This document shows positions 46,709 through 55,603 of a stretch of 64,000 nt of DNA, one piece after another (within the stretch, counting starts at the first letter, position 1; every line of letters starts with the position of its first letter). This stretch comes from Xylocopilactobacillus apis. Its GTDB lineage: Bacteria; Bacillota; Bacilli; Lactobacillales; Lactobacillaceae. The stretch covers positions 850,001 through 914,000 of the forward strand of contig NZ_AP026801.1 in the NCBI RefSeq assembly GCF_033095965.1. Direction: 5' to 3'. The notes beneath the pieces were generated by a model. The model was not told the origin of the DNA, did not search any database, and saw only the letters and a program-made list of their open reading frames with translations. The position numbers were made by a program, and so were the translations under genes.

Positions 46709-49700
46709 TTGGCTTTAAAAATTTTACAAGGTAATGCAAAATCCGATTTTTTAGATATCATCGCTGATAAGATCTTATCACTTCCTGCAAAAGAAGATAC
46801 ATTTTTGATTGTACCAAATAATTTAAAATTCAAAACCGAAATTAACATTTTGAACCTTTTAAAACAGAAAACAAGTGATTCTCAATCTAGTTTTTTTAGT
46901 TTGCCGAACTTAAAAATATATTCTTTCAACCGTTTGGTTTGGTATTTCCTCAATGATTCCTCCTACTTTCAACTGCCAGAGTTAACAACAAGTATGAAAG
47001 ATATGATTTTAACTTCGATTTTACTAGATCATAACGATGAATTAAAAGTTTATCGGAATTTTACTAGTGATACTGGATTTATTGACCTATTACGGGAACA
47101 GATCGAAATATTTGAAAAAGAAGGTATATCTTACAAAGATTTGTTGGAGTTAGAGGGAGAGAATTTAGATTTAGACAAAAATTCTGATTTATCTTTAATT
47201 TATCAAAACTACGAAAAAGCGATCGATCAGCCTTTTAGGAATGAACAATGTGATTTTGTTTATCTATCGCAGTATTTAGCCACAAAGGATTTAAGTCAGA
47301 CCAATTTTATATTTTTTAATTATCTTCAATTTACAAAAGTTGAGACTGATCTTTTGATGCTTTTAATCGAAAAAGCCAAAAATGTCTATTATGTAAACTA
47401 CCATGATGCGGTTTTAAAATATGATCCGACATTAGAAAATTTAAATTTATTAAATATCAAGTCTGAACAAATTGATTGCAGCAATAATGAGAATAATCAG
47501 CTGGCAGCTATTTTTGATTCTAAACTTAAGGTTACTGAGGAACAGCCAAAAATTAAAATTTATCGATGTTTAGATAGATATTCTGAAGTTAAAAATCTGG
47601 CACTTAAAATTGTACATTTGGTTCGAAACGAGTCCGTGCGTTATAACGACATTTTAATTTTAGGCAGTCAGATTAATAATTACGAAGTTATTTTTAAAGA
47701 AATATTTAGCGAATATCAAATTCCATACTTTGGTGAATTTACCAATTCAATGAAAAACGCAACGATCACTTTTATATTAAAAAAGTTATTGGATTTAGTT
47801 AACCGTCGAATTAGTATTGATGATATTTTTGATCTCTTAAAGACTCAAATGTTTGATGTACCAACTGAGGTTTTAATAGATGCAGAAAATTTTGCATTAA
47901 AGTTAGGGATCTCTGGTTATGATTTTCTTTTTCTAGATTTAGATAATGAGAAATTAAAACGTTCTTTTCCTAGAGATGAGTCAAAACTCGAGCACTTTTT
48001 ATTAGCCAAAAGATTGGTTTGCGATCTGTTAGTTCCTTTGATTAGCAGTTTAAAACGGAGTAAAAGTGCTAATGAATATGCAAATATTCTTTATGATTTT
48101 CTTAGTGAAGAAGGCATTTTTGATAAATTTAATCAAACAAAAAATGATTTTTACGAAGCAGGCCAGCAGCTTGAAGGGGATCAAATTGAGCAAGAAATCA
48201 ATACCTTTACTAAATTGCTTGATGAAATAACCGTTATTTTTGGAGATCGAGAAATTTCCTTAAACGATTTTTCGATTGTTTTATTAAATGGTTTTAAGAC
48301 CAAAACTTATGCTATGGTTCCAGCAGTCATCGATGCTGTTCAGATCTCAGATATCAATAAGGTAAATCTACCGGATTATAAATATGTGTGGATTATTAAT
48401 TCGGTAGACGGCAACTTACCTTTTGTTCATGATCGAAATGAATATCTTTTATCAAGTGAAGAATTTGAAGATATTGCCAAACAAACTAATAATAATTTTC
48501 TTCTGCATTACATCGTCAATTTTCAAAATGAAACAGAACGTAAAATGGATTATTTATCAATGAGTCTGCCAAAAACAGAACTTTATTTGAGCTATGCTTC
48601 TCAAGATCAAGAATTTCCGCTTTTACCATCAAGTTATATCAGAGATATTCATGAAAAATTTCAAATTCCCATTCAAGATTTTGATGATCGGCCTGAGAAT
48701 TTCGATTTTAACGAGAGATTAATCAATCCTTCAACCTCATTAACTGACCTTGTTCAAATTATCAACCAGTCTTTAAGTGACCGTAACTCTATTGATGCAA
48801 ATTGGACATCACTATTTATGTGGTTTAAACAAAATCAAGGCGAAGATTTTAGAAAAGTTTTACAAGCTCTAGAAATAAGCGATAACCATATTATCGAACC
48901 GACAGTAATTGAAAAGATTTTTGAAAATAGTTTGCTTTTATCAATAACTAATATGGAAACTTATTTTCGCAACCCTTACGAATTTTTTGTTAAATATGTT
49001 TTAAAAATTAGAGAGCGACAGATTTCAGAAGTAAATCCGCTAGTGAGCGGTTTAGTTTTTCACGAAGTTTTAGATCACTTTTTTAAAATCATAAAAAAAG
49101 AAAACAAGAATCTAAATGAATTAAGTGATCATGATCTGGAAAATATTACAAATGATGTTTACAAAGAAGTTCTTAACAATCAGCATTTAGACTTTTTACT
49201 TAATGATCCAATTAATAAGTTTAATATCGGAATTCTTAGACAGACGGTGATGTCAACTTTGCGTTCAATAAAAATGCAGGGATTAAGAAGTATTCCGCTT
49301 TTTACAGAAAAGTCTTTTGGAATGTCTGGTGATGATATTCAGCCGATTTATACGTTAGGTCAAAATCAACTTTTAAAAATAAACGGCAAGATTGATCGAC
49401 TAGATTTGTTTGAAAAAAATGGCGAACAATTTTTTAACGTCATTGACTATAAATCTTCTAATCGCAAATTTGATCTTAATGATTTTTATTCCGGGTTAAA
49501 TCTTCAACTAATTACCTATTTGCAAATTTTAAAAAATTATTATTTTAAAGAACCATTTCAAAAAGTGGGAGGCAGTTTCTTTTATCAAATTCAAGATCCT
49601 ACGATTGAACATGAAAGTATTAAAACGAGTTTTGATCAGAGTTGGATCAAAAATTATAAGTATAATGGCCCGTTTTTAAATGATGAGAATTATTTAAAGA

Positions 49701-50035
49701 TCATTTCAGATGATTTAGCAGCGAATGATTTAAACTGGAAAGATCTTTTTCCCACACCTAAAACTAAAAAGAATCAAAATGCTTATACAGAAGATGAATT
49801 TAACACGATTTTTGATTTCAATGAGAAGAGATTTAAAACGCTAGGTGAAATGATTTATTCTGGGAAGTTTAGACAAAAGATTCTTTTTAAGACTTTTGAA
49901 GATATTCAAAAGTATCGCAGTAACGCTTATCAAGCAATTCTATTATTTGATCCTGAAATCAATAAAGATTTTCGGATTTGGAGATCTCAAAGCCCGGATG
50001 ATTTACTACGTCAAATGAGAGGTGATGCCAAATGA
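46709..50035 (+). CDS. addB: ATP-dependent nuclease subunit B (AddB/RexB)
   Basis: AddB partners AddA in double-strand break end processing. The 1108-residue protein has a degenerate helicase-like N-terminus and a C-terminal RecB-type nuclease (GKIDRLDLF near residue 892, IDYKSSN near 911). Cysteines that hold an iron-sulfur cluster in Bacillus AddB are missing: the first site reads METYFRNPYEFFVKY, and no CxxxxxC cluster follows the nuclease. This is the RexB type of lactic acid bacteria. TTG start after AAGGA. It overlaps addA by four bases. Confidence 0.94.
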   Translation: MALKILQGNAKSDFLDIIADKILSLPAKEDTFLIVPNNLKFKTEINILNLLKQKTSDSQSSFFSLPNLKIYSFNRLVWYFLNDSSYFQLPELTTSMKDMILTSILLDHNDELKVYRNFTSDTGFIDLLREQIEIFEKEGISYKDLLELEGENLDLDKNSDLSLIYQNYEKAIDQPFRNEQCDFVYLSQYLATKDLSQTNFIFFNYLQFTKVETDLLMLLIEKAKNVYYVNYHDAVLKYDPTLENLNLLNIKSEQIDCSNNENNQLAAIFDSKLKVTEEQPKIKIYRCLDRYSEVKNLALKIVHLVRNESVRYNDILILGSQINNYEVIFKEIFSEYQIPYFGEFTNSMKNATITFILKKLLDLVNRRISIDDIFDLLKTQMFDVPTEVLIDAENFALKLGISGYDFLFLDLDNEKLKRSFPRDESKLEHFLLAKRLVCDLLVPLISSLKRSKSANEYANILYDFLSEEGIFDKFNQTKNDFYEAGQQLEGDQIEQEINTFTKLLDEITVIFGDREISLNDFSIVLLNGFKTKTYAMVPAVIDAVQISDINKVNLPDYKYVWIINSVDGNLPFVHDRNEYLLSSEEFEDIAKQTNNNFLLHYIVNFQNETERKMDYLSMSLPKTELYLSYASQDQEFPLLPSSYIRDIHEKFQIPIQDFDDRPENFDFNERLINPSTSLTDLVQIINQSLSDRNSIDANWTSLFMWFKQNQGEDFRKVLQALEISDNHIIEPTVIEKIFENSLLLSITNMETYFRNPYEFFVKYVLKIRERQISEVNPLVSGLVFHEVLDHFFKIIKKENKNLNELSDHDLENITNDVYKEVLNNQHLDFLLNDPINKFNIGILRQTVMSTLRSIKMQGLRSIPLFTEKSFGMSGDDIQPIYTLGQNQLLKINGKIDRLDLFEKNGEQFFNVIDYKSSNRKFDLNDFYSGLNLQLITYLQILKNYYFKEPFQKVGGSFFYQIQDPTIEHESIKTSFDQSWIKNYKYNGPFLNDENYLKIISDDLAANDLNWKDLFPTPKTKKNQNAYTEDEFNTIFDFNEKRFKTLGEMIYSGKFRQKILFKTFEDIQKYRSNAYQAILLFDPEINKDFRIWRSQSPDDLLRQMRGDAK

Positions 50036-53000
50036 GTAAAGTTCAATTTACAAAAGCACAAGAACGGGCAATTAATCTCCACGGAAAAGACATTTTAGTT
50101 TATGCTTCGGCTGGTTCTGGAAAAACGACGGTTTTAATTCAAAGGATTATTACAAGCATCTTAAACGGAATGTCGCTTGATTCAATGTTAATTGTTACTT
50201 TTACTCGGGCAGCTGCTAATGAAATGCGTGATCGATTACGGGTAGCGTTGACAAATGAATTATCAAAAACAAACTTAAGTTTTTCTGATGAAGAATTTTT
50301 GCGAAGCCAGATTATCAACTTATCAAACGCTGATATTGAAACAATTGATTCTTTCTGTCAAAAGGTTATTCGAGCTCACTTTAATGTTGTTGGAATTGAT
50401 CCCGGATTTAGAATTTTAACTGATCAAAGTGAAGTTGAAAAATTAAAGGCAGAACCATTTGATGATACTTTTGGCGAGTTTTTGGAACAAAAAGGAGAAG
50501 ACTTTTTCAATCTTGTTAAGAATTTTACTGATGGTAAGACGATTCAGCAATTCCAAGATTTAGTTCATGATCTGGAAGCATATTCTTCTTCTTTGGCAGA
50601 TCAAGATCAATGGTTAAATTCAATCGATCATCTATATACATTTGATGGGTCTTTTTCCAGCGGCACGTTTTATCAAAAAGAGTTAAAACCTTTTGTTAAA
50701 AAAAGAATTAAAACATTTATTAGAAAGTTTAAACAGATTTTAGATATTTCTTCTAGTTATCCAGAATTAGAATTTTATTTTACAGAAGCAGAGAATGGAA
50801 TTTCTTATTTTTCTCAAGTAATTGATCGTTTGTCTGAACTTGATTATGAAGAATTAAAAAGTCAGCTTTTTGATTTTAGTTTTGCCCGAGCTAAAGTAGT
50901 TCGAAGTTCTGATGAAGGAGTGATGGAAGCTAAGAAAATAGTTCAAAAACTTCGTGATGGGTTAAAAAAATCATTGGTTGATCCTAAAAATGGACTAGCG
51001 AAGCTATTTCAATATTCGGAAGCAGAAATTACGGATTTGTCGAAGTTAACAGCAGATCGAATCAAGTTACTTGCTGATTTTACTCGTTCTTACCTCAAAA
51101 AGGTTGAACTTGTTAAGAGAAGAGAGAATTCTTATGAATTTTCTGATTTAGAAAGATTTGCGGCTCAAATTTTACAAAATAGTGAAACTGCACGCATTGA
51201 CTACCAGAATCACTTTAAAGAAATTTTGGTTGATGAATATCAGGATATTAATGATTTACAAGATTCAATATTAACGATGTTGAGTGGGAATCAGCATAAT
51301 TTGTTTATGGTTGGTGACATCAAGCAGTCAATTTATGGTTTTCGTCACGCTAATCCGCAGCTTTTTTTACAAAAATATCAAGAATTTCAAAGTGAGAAGT
51401 CATTAGATCAAGAAGTAATAGTAATTGCTGAGAACTATCGTTCAGTTGAGAATATTGATTCAACGGTTAATTTCTTCTTTGAACAATTAATGGATCAAGA
51501 GGTCGGGGAACTAGATTATGATGAAAATTCTCATTTAAAGTTTGGAGCAAAATATTATCCGGCTGAAATTGATGATCAGGTAGAATTACTAATTGATCAA
51601 AATTCTTCTGATGACATTTCGCAAGCCGAGCAGATGGCACGAATAGTTGCTGAACGAATTCAGAAAATGCTTAAAGATCATCATAAAATATATGATTCTA
51701 ATACAAAAAAACTCCGTGATATTACTCTAGGAGACATTGCTATATTGACCAGAACTAAAGCAGAAAATCGGGTAATAATGAATACTTTTGAGGCAGCTGG
51801 GATTAATATTACCAGTGGTCAAAATGAAGATTTTTATCTAAATTCCGAGATAAAAATTATTACTTCTTTTTTGAAAATTATTGATAATCCTGATCAAGAT
51901 ATTCCTTTGACAGCAATTCTTAAATCCCCGTTTGGTGACTTAAGTGATAACGACTTAGCTGTAATTAGATCACAAAAGCTTGATGGATCATTTTGGCAGG
52001 CAGTAAATCATTATATTGAACAAAGAAATGATAAGATCAGCGAAAATTTACAGCGGTTAGTAAATCTGATTGAAAAATCTCGTGAATTTGCTAATAATAA
52101 TGAATTAACTGAACTTATAGAATTTTTGTATCATGATTCTCATTTTGTTGATTATGTTTCTTTAATGGTTGGGGGTAGTTTTAGACTTCACAATCTAAGA
52201 ACGTTTCTCAACCAAGTAAAATCATTTCAAGATAATTCAATTACTAGTTTAAGTGAGTTTGTAAGATATTTAGATCAAGTAGAAAAATCGAGTTTTAGAC
52301 CTAGTATTCCTGATCAAGCCAAAGACAATAAGGAATCAGTTCAATTAATTACAATGCACGCATCCAAGGGATTAGAATTTCCAGTTGTTTTTTTGTATCG
52401 GGTTAATCGCCAATTTAATTTAAGTGATTTTTCTGGCAGCTACGTTCTCAATGAAAAAGAAGGAATCGGCCTAAGATATATTGACGAACAAAATATTTCT
52501 TATTATTTACCGCAAATTGAATTTGTTAAGCAGAAAGAAAAAAATAAGTTAATCTCTGAAGAAATGCGAATTTTGTACGTTGCTATGACTCGCGCAAAAG
52601 AAAAATTAATTATTGTCGGATCAGATAATAAATTTTTCGACGATTTAGCTCAAAATTATGACCGTCAAAGTCTAATTATTGAATCTGAAGAGCGAGAAAA
52701 AGCAAATTCTTTTTTAAAAATGTTCAAGTTATCGTTACAAGGTCAAGTAATACCTTTGGATCAAAAAAATTATACGGCTTTTTCTAAACTGACCGATAGT
52801 TCTGTTAATTTAAAAATAACGAGCATTGAAGATATTGAATTTAATAAAATTTCAGAGGTCTCTCAAAAAGTTAACTTAGACGATTTGATTTCAAATAGTG
52901 ATGATAAAATTGAAGATGCAATTAATAAGAAGTTTGCTTGGAAATATCCATTTTTAGGCTCGATTAGTAAATCAGCTTATCAATCGGTTTCTGAATTAAA

Positions 53001-53649
53001 GACACTTTTTCAAGAGCCGGATGATGATGTTTTAAAAATGGCTGAACTGCCTGGAGCTAAAATTCCGGCTATTAAGTCTGATTTTGAAATTCCAGAATTT
53101 AAAGGAGAAAAAAAAGTTAAGGCATCTGAAATTGGAAGTGCCATGCATTTGCTTTTACGGGAAATATCGATTTCAAAGATTCCTGATTTATCATACTTGC
53201 AAGAAGAAATTATAATTTTAGTTCAGCAAAATTTAATTAGACAACAAGCTGCAGACAAAATGCAGCTTGATCAAATAATTAATTTTTTTAAAACTGATTT
53301 AGGAAAATTAATTATTGCTAATAGTGATAACTTTGAACGAGAAAAATCTTTTCAAGCTATTGCAAGTCCGTGTGATCTTTATGGATCTACAGAATTTGAT
53401 TTAAATGATTCAGTTTTGATCCATGGAATTATTGATGGATTTTTAAATTTAAAATCGGAAATCATTCTTATAGATTATAAAACTGACCATTTACCAAGAA
53501 ACAGCAAAAAGAATCTATCTGAAATTTTAACTGAGCGGTACAGAGGACAATTAAAAGTTTATAGTGATGTTTTATTTTCAATGTATAAAAAACCGGTTAA
53601 AAAAAATATCGTTGCTCTAGAGACAGGGAGCATTATTGAGATAATATAG
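50032..53649 (+). CDS. addA: ATP-dependent helicase/nuclease subunit A (AddA/RexA)
   Basis: AddA is the UvrD-type helicase and nuclease of the break-repair complex. Walker A is ASAGSGKTT (about 26-34), motif II DEYQDIND (about 400), motif IV-VI elements include TMHASKGLEFP and VAMTRAKEKL. The C-terminal nuclease motif is IDYKTDHL (about 1147). Length 1205. ATG overlapping the addB stop. Confidence 0.97.
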   Translation: MSKVQFTKAQERAINLHGKDILVYASAGSGKTTVLIQRIITSILNGMSLDSMLIVTFTRAAANEMRDRLRVALTNELSKTNLSFSDEEFLRSQIINLSNADIETIDSFCQKVIRAHFNVVGIDPGFRILTDQSEVEKLKAEPFDDTFGEFLEQKGEDFFNLVKNFTDGKTIQQFQDLVHDLEAYSSSLADQDQWLNSIDHLYTFDGSFSSGTFYQKELKPFVKKRIKTFIRKFKQILDISSSYPELEFYFTEAENGISYFSQVIDRLSELDYEELKSQLFDFSFARAKVVRSSDEGVMEAKKIVQKLRDGLKKSLVDPKNGLAKLFQYSEAEITDLSKLTADRIKLLADFTRSYLKKVELVKRRENSYEFSDLERFAAQILQNSETARIDYQNHFKEILVDEYQDINDLQDSILTMLSGNQHNLFMVGDIKQSIYGFRHANPQLFLQKYQEFQSEKSLDQEVIVIAENYRSVENIDSTVNFFFEQLMDQEVGELDYDENSHLKFGAKYYPAEIDDQVELLIDQNSSDDISQAEQMARIVAERIQKMLKDHHKIYDSNTKKLRDITLGDIAILTRTKAENRVIMNTFEAAGINITSGQNEDFYLNSEIKIITSFLKIIDNPDQDIPLTAILKSPFGDLSDNDLAVIRSQKLDGSFWQAVNHYIEQRNDKISENLQRLVNLIEKSREFANNNELTELIEFLYHDSHFVDYVSLMVGGSFRLHNLRTFLNQVKSFQDNSITSLSEFVRYLDQVEKSSFRPSIPDQAKDNKESVQLITMHASKGLEFPVVFLYRVNRQFNLSDFSGSYVLNEKEGIGLRYIDEQNISYYLPQIEFVKQKEKNKLISEEMRILYVAMTRAKEKLIIVGSDNKFFDDLAQNYDRQSLIIESEEREKANSFLKMFKLSLQGQVIPLDQKNYTAFSKLTDSSVNLKITSIEDIEFNKISEVSQKVNLDDLISNSDDKIEDAINKKFAWKYPFLGSISKSAYQSVSELKTLFQEPDDDVLKMAELPGAKIPAIKSDFEIPEFKGEKKVKASEIGSAMHLLLREISISKIPDLSYLQEEIIILVQQNLIRQQAADKMQLDQIINFFKTDLGKLIIANSDNFEREKSFQAIASPCDLYGSTEFDLNDSVLIHGIIDGFLNLKSEIILIDYKTDHLPRNSKKNLSEILTERYRGQLKVYSDVLFSMYKKPVKKNIVALETGSIIEII

Positions 53650-53687
53650 TTGTATGCTAGAATTGATAAAACTTTAGGTGAATACAA

Positions 53688-54173
53688 ATGAGAAAAAGAT
53701 CTAGACGCTTCCCAATCATTATAGGAGTTATTATCTTAATTTTGGTAATTGCTTTTGGAACATACATATTAGCCAATAATTCTTTTTTGCGGGTAAAAAA
53801 TGATGCGATTAAAGTAATTCAAAAGAAAACGGATTTACATAGTTTTAGCAAATATTACTGGTATAATCATGATTCTTCTTATTTTTCTGCGCTCGGAAAA
53901 AATAAAGAAAATAAAAATCAGTATGCAATTTTGAATACATCAAACGGAAATCTAATAATTGTTGACCAAAATAAGGGAATTTCTGAATCAGAAGCAAAAC
54001 GAATTGTAATGAGAGACGCCTCAAAATTAAAGGAAATTAAAAATACGAGATTAGGATTTTATGATCATAAAGTTGTTTGGGAAATAGCTTACTTTGACCA
54101 AACAAATAACTTAAATTACTATACGTTAAATTTTAAAAACGGAAAAATTGTTCAAAAAGTGCTAAAAGTTTAG
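53688..54173 (+). CDS. ypmB: YpmB/TseB-like membrane-anchored protein (DUF5590)
   Basis: 161 residues: basic N-terminus, one membrane segment (about 9-30), then a two-lobe extracellular domain with KGISESEAKRIV and VVWEIAYFDQTNNLNYYTLNFKNGKI. This matches YpmB, linked in Bacillus to penicillin-binding protein activity. In relatives it precedes aspB-asnS-dnaD; here those two genes are absent and dnaD follows after 150 bases. The ATG follows TTAGGTG. Confidence 0.82.
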   Translation: MRKRSRRFPIIIGVIILILVIAFGTYILANNSFLRVKNDAIKVIQKKTDLHSFSKYYWYNHDSSYFSALGKNKENKNQYAILNTSNGNLIIVDQNKGISESEAKRIVMRDASKLKEIKNTRLGFYDHKVVWEIAYFDQTNNLNYYTLNFKNGKIVQKVLKV

Positions 54174-54211
54174 GCATGGAATTAGTTAATCATTTAAATA
54201 TTTAAGAAGTA

Positions 54212-54253
54212 TTAGTAGACGTTTTACAATAAAATGATCAATCCGTCTACTAA
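54212..54253. repeat. Inverted repeat upstream of dnaD
   Basis: TTAGTAGACG and its exact complement are separated by 22 bases that include a smaller repeat (TTTTACAATAAAA). There is no T-run after it, so it is not an ordinary terminator. It could be an RNA fold or the scar of a lost element where aspB-asnS would be in relatives. Confidence 0.5.
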
Positions 54254-54323
54254 AGTGTATTTAACTGATCAAAAATAAATCTGATTTTACATAAATATAT
54301 ACATTAAGAAAGTTTAATTTATA

Positions 54324-54947
54324 ATGAGCAAATTAAAAGGTTCCCTTCAATTTTTAATCAGTGGCTTTTCATCAGTCAATAATTATTTAATCCAACATTA
54401 TCATGAATTTGGCTTGACTGATAAAGAGTTAATCCTTTATTTAAATTTGGTTAGCTATACTAATCAAAATAATTTATTTCCAAATATGAACATGTTAAGT
54501 AAAAATTTACAAGTATCTGAGAGTGAAGTCTTCAATTTAATTAATAGTCTTGAGCGAAAACGCATTTTATCAATAGAAACTCGTGATATTGATGGTAAGT
54601 CATCGTCTTATTATGATTTAAATCACGTTTATCAATTAGAAGTAACAGAAAATGAAAATGTTAAAGATTCAGCGACTGATGAGCCAGAAGAATTGGAGCA
54701 ACTAATCAAAAAATTTGAAGTTGAATTTGGACGTCCGCTTTCACCAATCGAGATTGAAAAAGTATCTGGCTGGCTTACAGTTGATCATTTTCGTCCAGAG
54801 TTAGTGGAAATAGCACTTAGAGAAGCAGTATTAGCGCAGGTTTATAACTTTAAATACATCGACCGGATATTAATTACATGGCAGAAGAAAAATATAAAAA
54901 CCGTTAAAGATTATGAACGGTCAAAACTAAATAGTGATTTATTATGA
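54324..54947 (+). CDS. dnaD: DNA replication initiation protein DnaD
   Basis: DnaD helps load the replicative helicase at oriC and at restart sites. The 207-residue protein has the winged-helix N-terminus (GLTDKELILYLNLVSY, then NMLSKNLQVSESEV) and the C-terminal DnaD/DnaB domain (EVEFGRPLSPIEIEKVSGWL, then YIDRILITWQKKNIKT). It overlaps nth by four bases. Confidence 0.94.
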   Translation: MSKLKGSLQFLISGFSSVNNYLIQHYHEFGLTDKELILYLNLVSYTNQNNLFPNMNMLSKNLQVSESEVFNLINSLERKRILSIETRDIDGKSSSYYDLNHVYQLEVTENENVKDSATDEPEELEQLIKKFEVEFGRPLSPIEIEKVSGWLTVDHFRPELVEIALREAVLAQVYNFKYIDRILITWQKKNIKTVKDYERSKLNSDLL

Positions 54948-55603
54948 TTTCAAAAGAAAAATTTTTAAATATTTTATCGATTTTAAAAGAATTATACCCA
55001 GATGCGAAGACGGAATTGAATTATCATAATGGCTTTGAACTTATTATTGCTGTTGTTTTAAGTGCTCAAACCACAGATAAACAGGTTAATAAAGTAACTC
55101 CTGCACTTTTTAAACGTTTTTCAAATCCTGAAATGTTAGGGTCTGCCTCAATCATTGAAGTTGAAAAGTTAATTAGTTCTATTGGATTATTTCATAATAA
55201 AAGTAAAAATATTATTAAGCTTGCTCAAATTGTTCACGAACAATATCATGATGAAATACCCAGTAAAAAAGAAGAATTGTTAAAATTACCTGGAGTTGGA
55301 GAAAAAACGGCTAATGTGGTAATGGGGGACTATTTTAAAATACCTGCTTTAGCAGTTGATACACATGTTGAACGTTTAGCTAAGCGGTGGAACGTTGTTA
55401 GTCCTAAAGCAAATGTCGCAGAAGTTCAAAAACAATTAATGAAGATGACACCTAAATCAGAGTGGGTTGTAACGCACCATCGATTAATTCTTTTTGGACG
55501 TTATTTTTGCACCTCCAGATCTCCAAAATGTACTGAATGTAAAATTCTGCCTTATTGTAAATTTGGTAAAGAGCGTTTAAAAATTAATGATTCTCAACAC
55601 TAG
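54944..55603 (+). CDS. nth: Endonuclease III
   Basis: A base-excision DNA glycosylase/AP lyase for oxidised pyrimidines. The helix-hairpin-helix is KLPGVGEKTANVV with the catalytic Lys, the catalytic Asp is in AVDTHVERLAKRW, and the iron-sulfur site is C-x6-C-x2-C-x5-C (CTSRSPKCTECKILPYC). Length 219. Its last 20 bases overlap the convergent ponA end. Confidence 0.97.
   Translation: MISKEKFLNILSILKELYPDAKTELNYHNGFELIIAVVLSAQTTDKQVNKVTPALFKRFSNPEMLGSASIIEVEKLISSIGLFHNKSKNIIKLAQIVHEQYHDEIPSKKEELLKLPGVGEKTANVVMGDYFKIPALAVDTHVERLAKRWNVVSPKANVAEVQKQLMKMTPKSEWVVTHHRLILFGRYFCTSRSPKCTECKILPYCKFGKERLKINDSQH

Noticed and set aside
54212-54253. Inverted repeat as a terminator for ypmB
   Set aside because: The loop is long and no T-run follows either arm.
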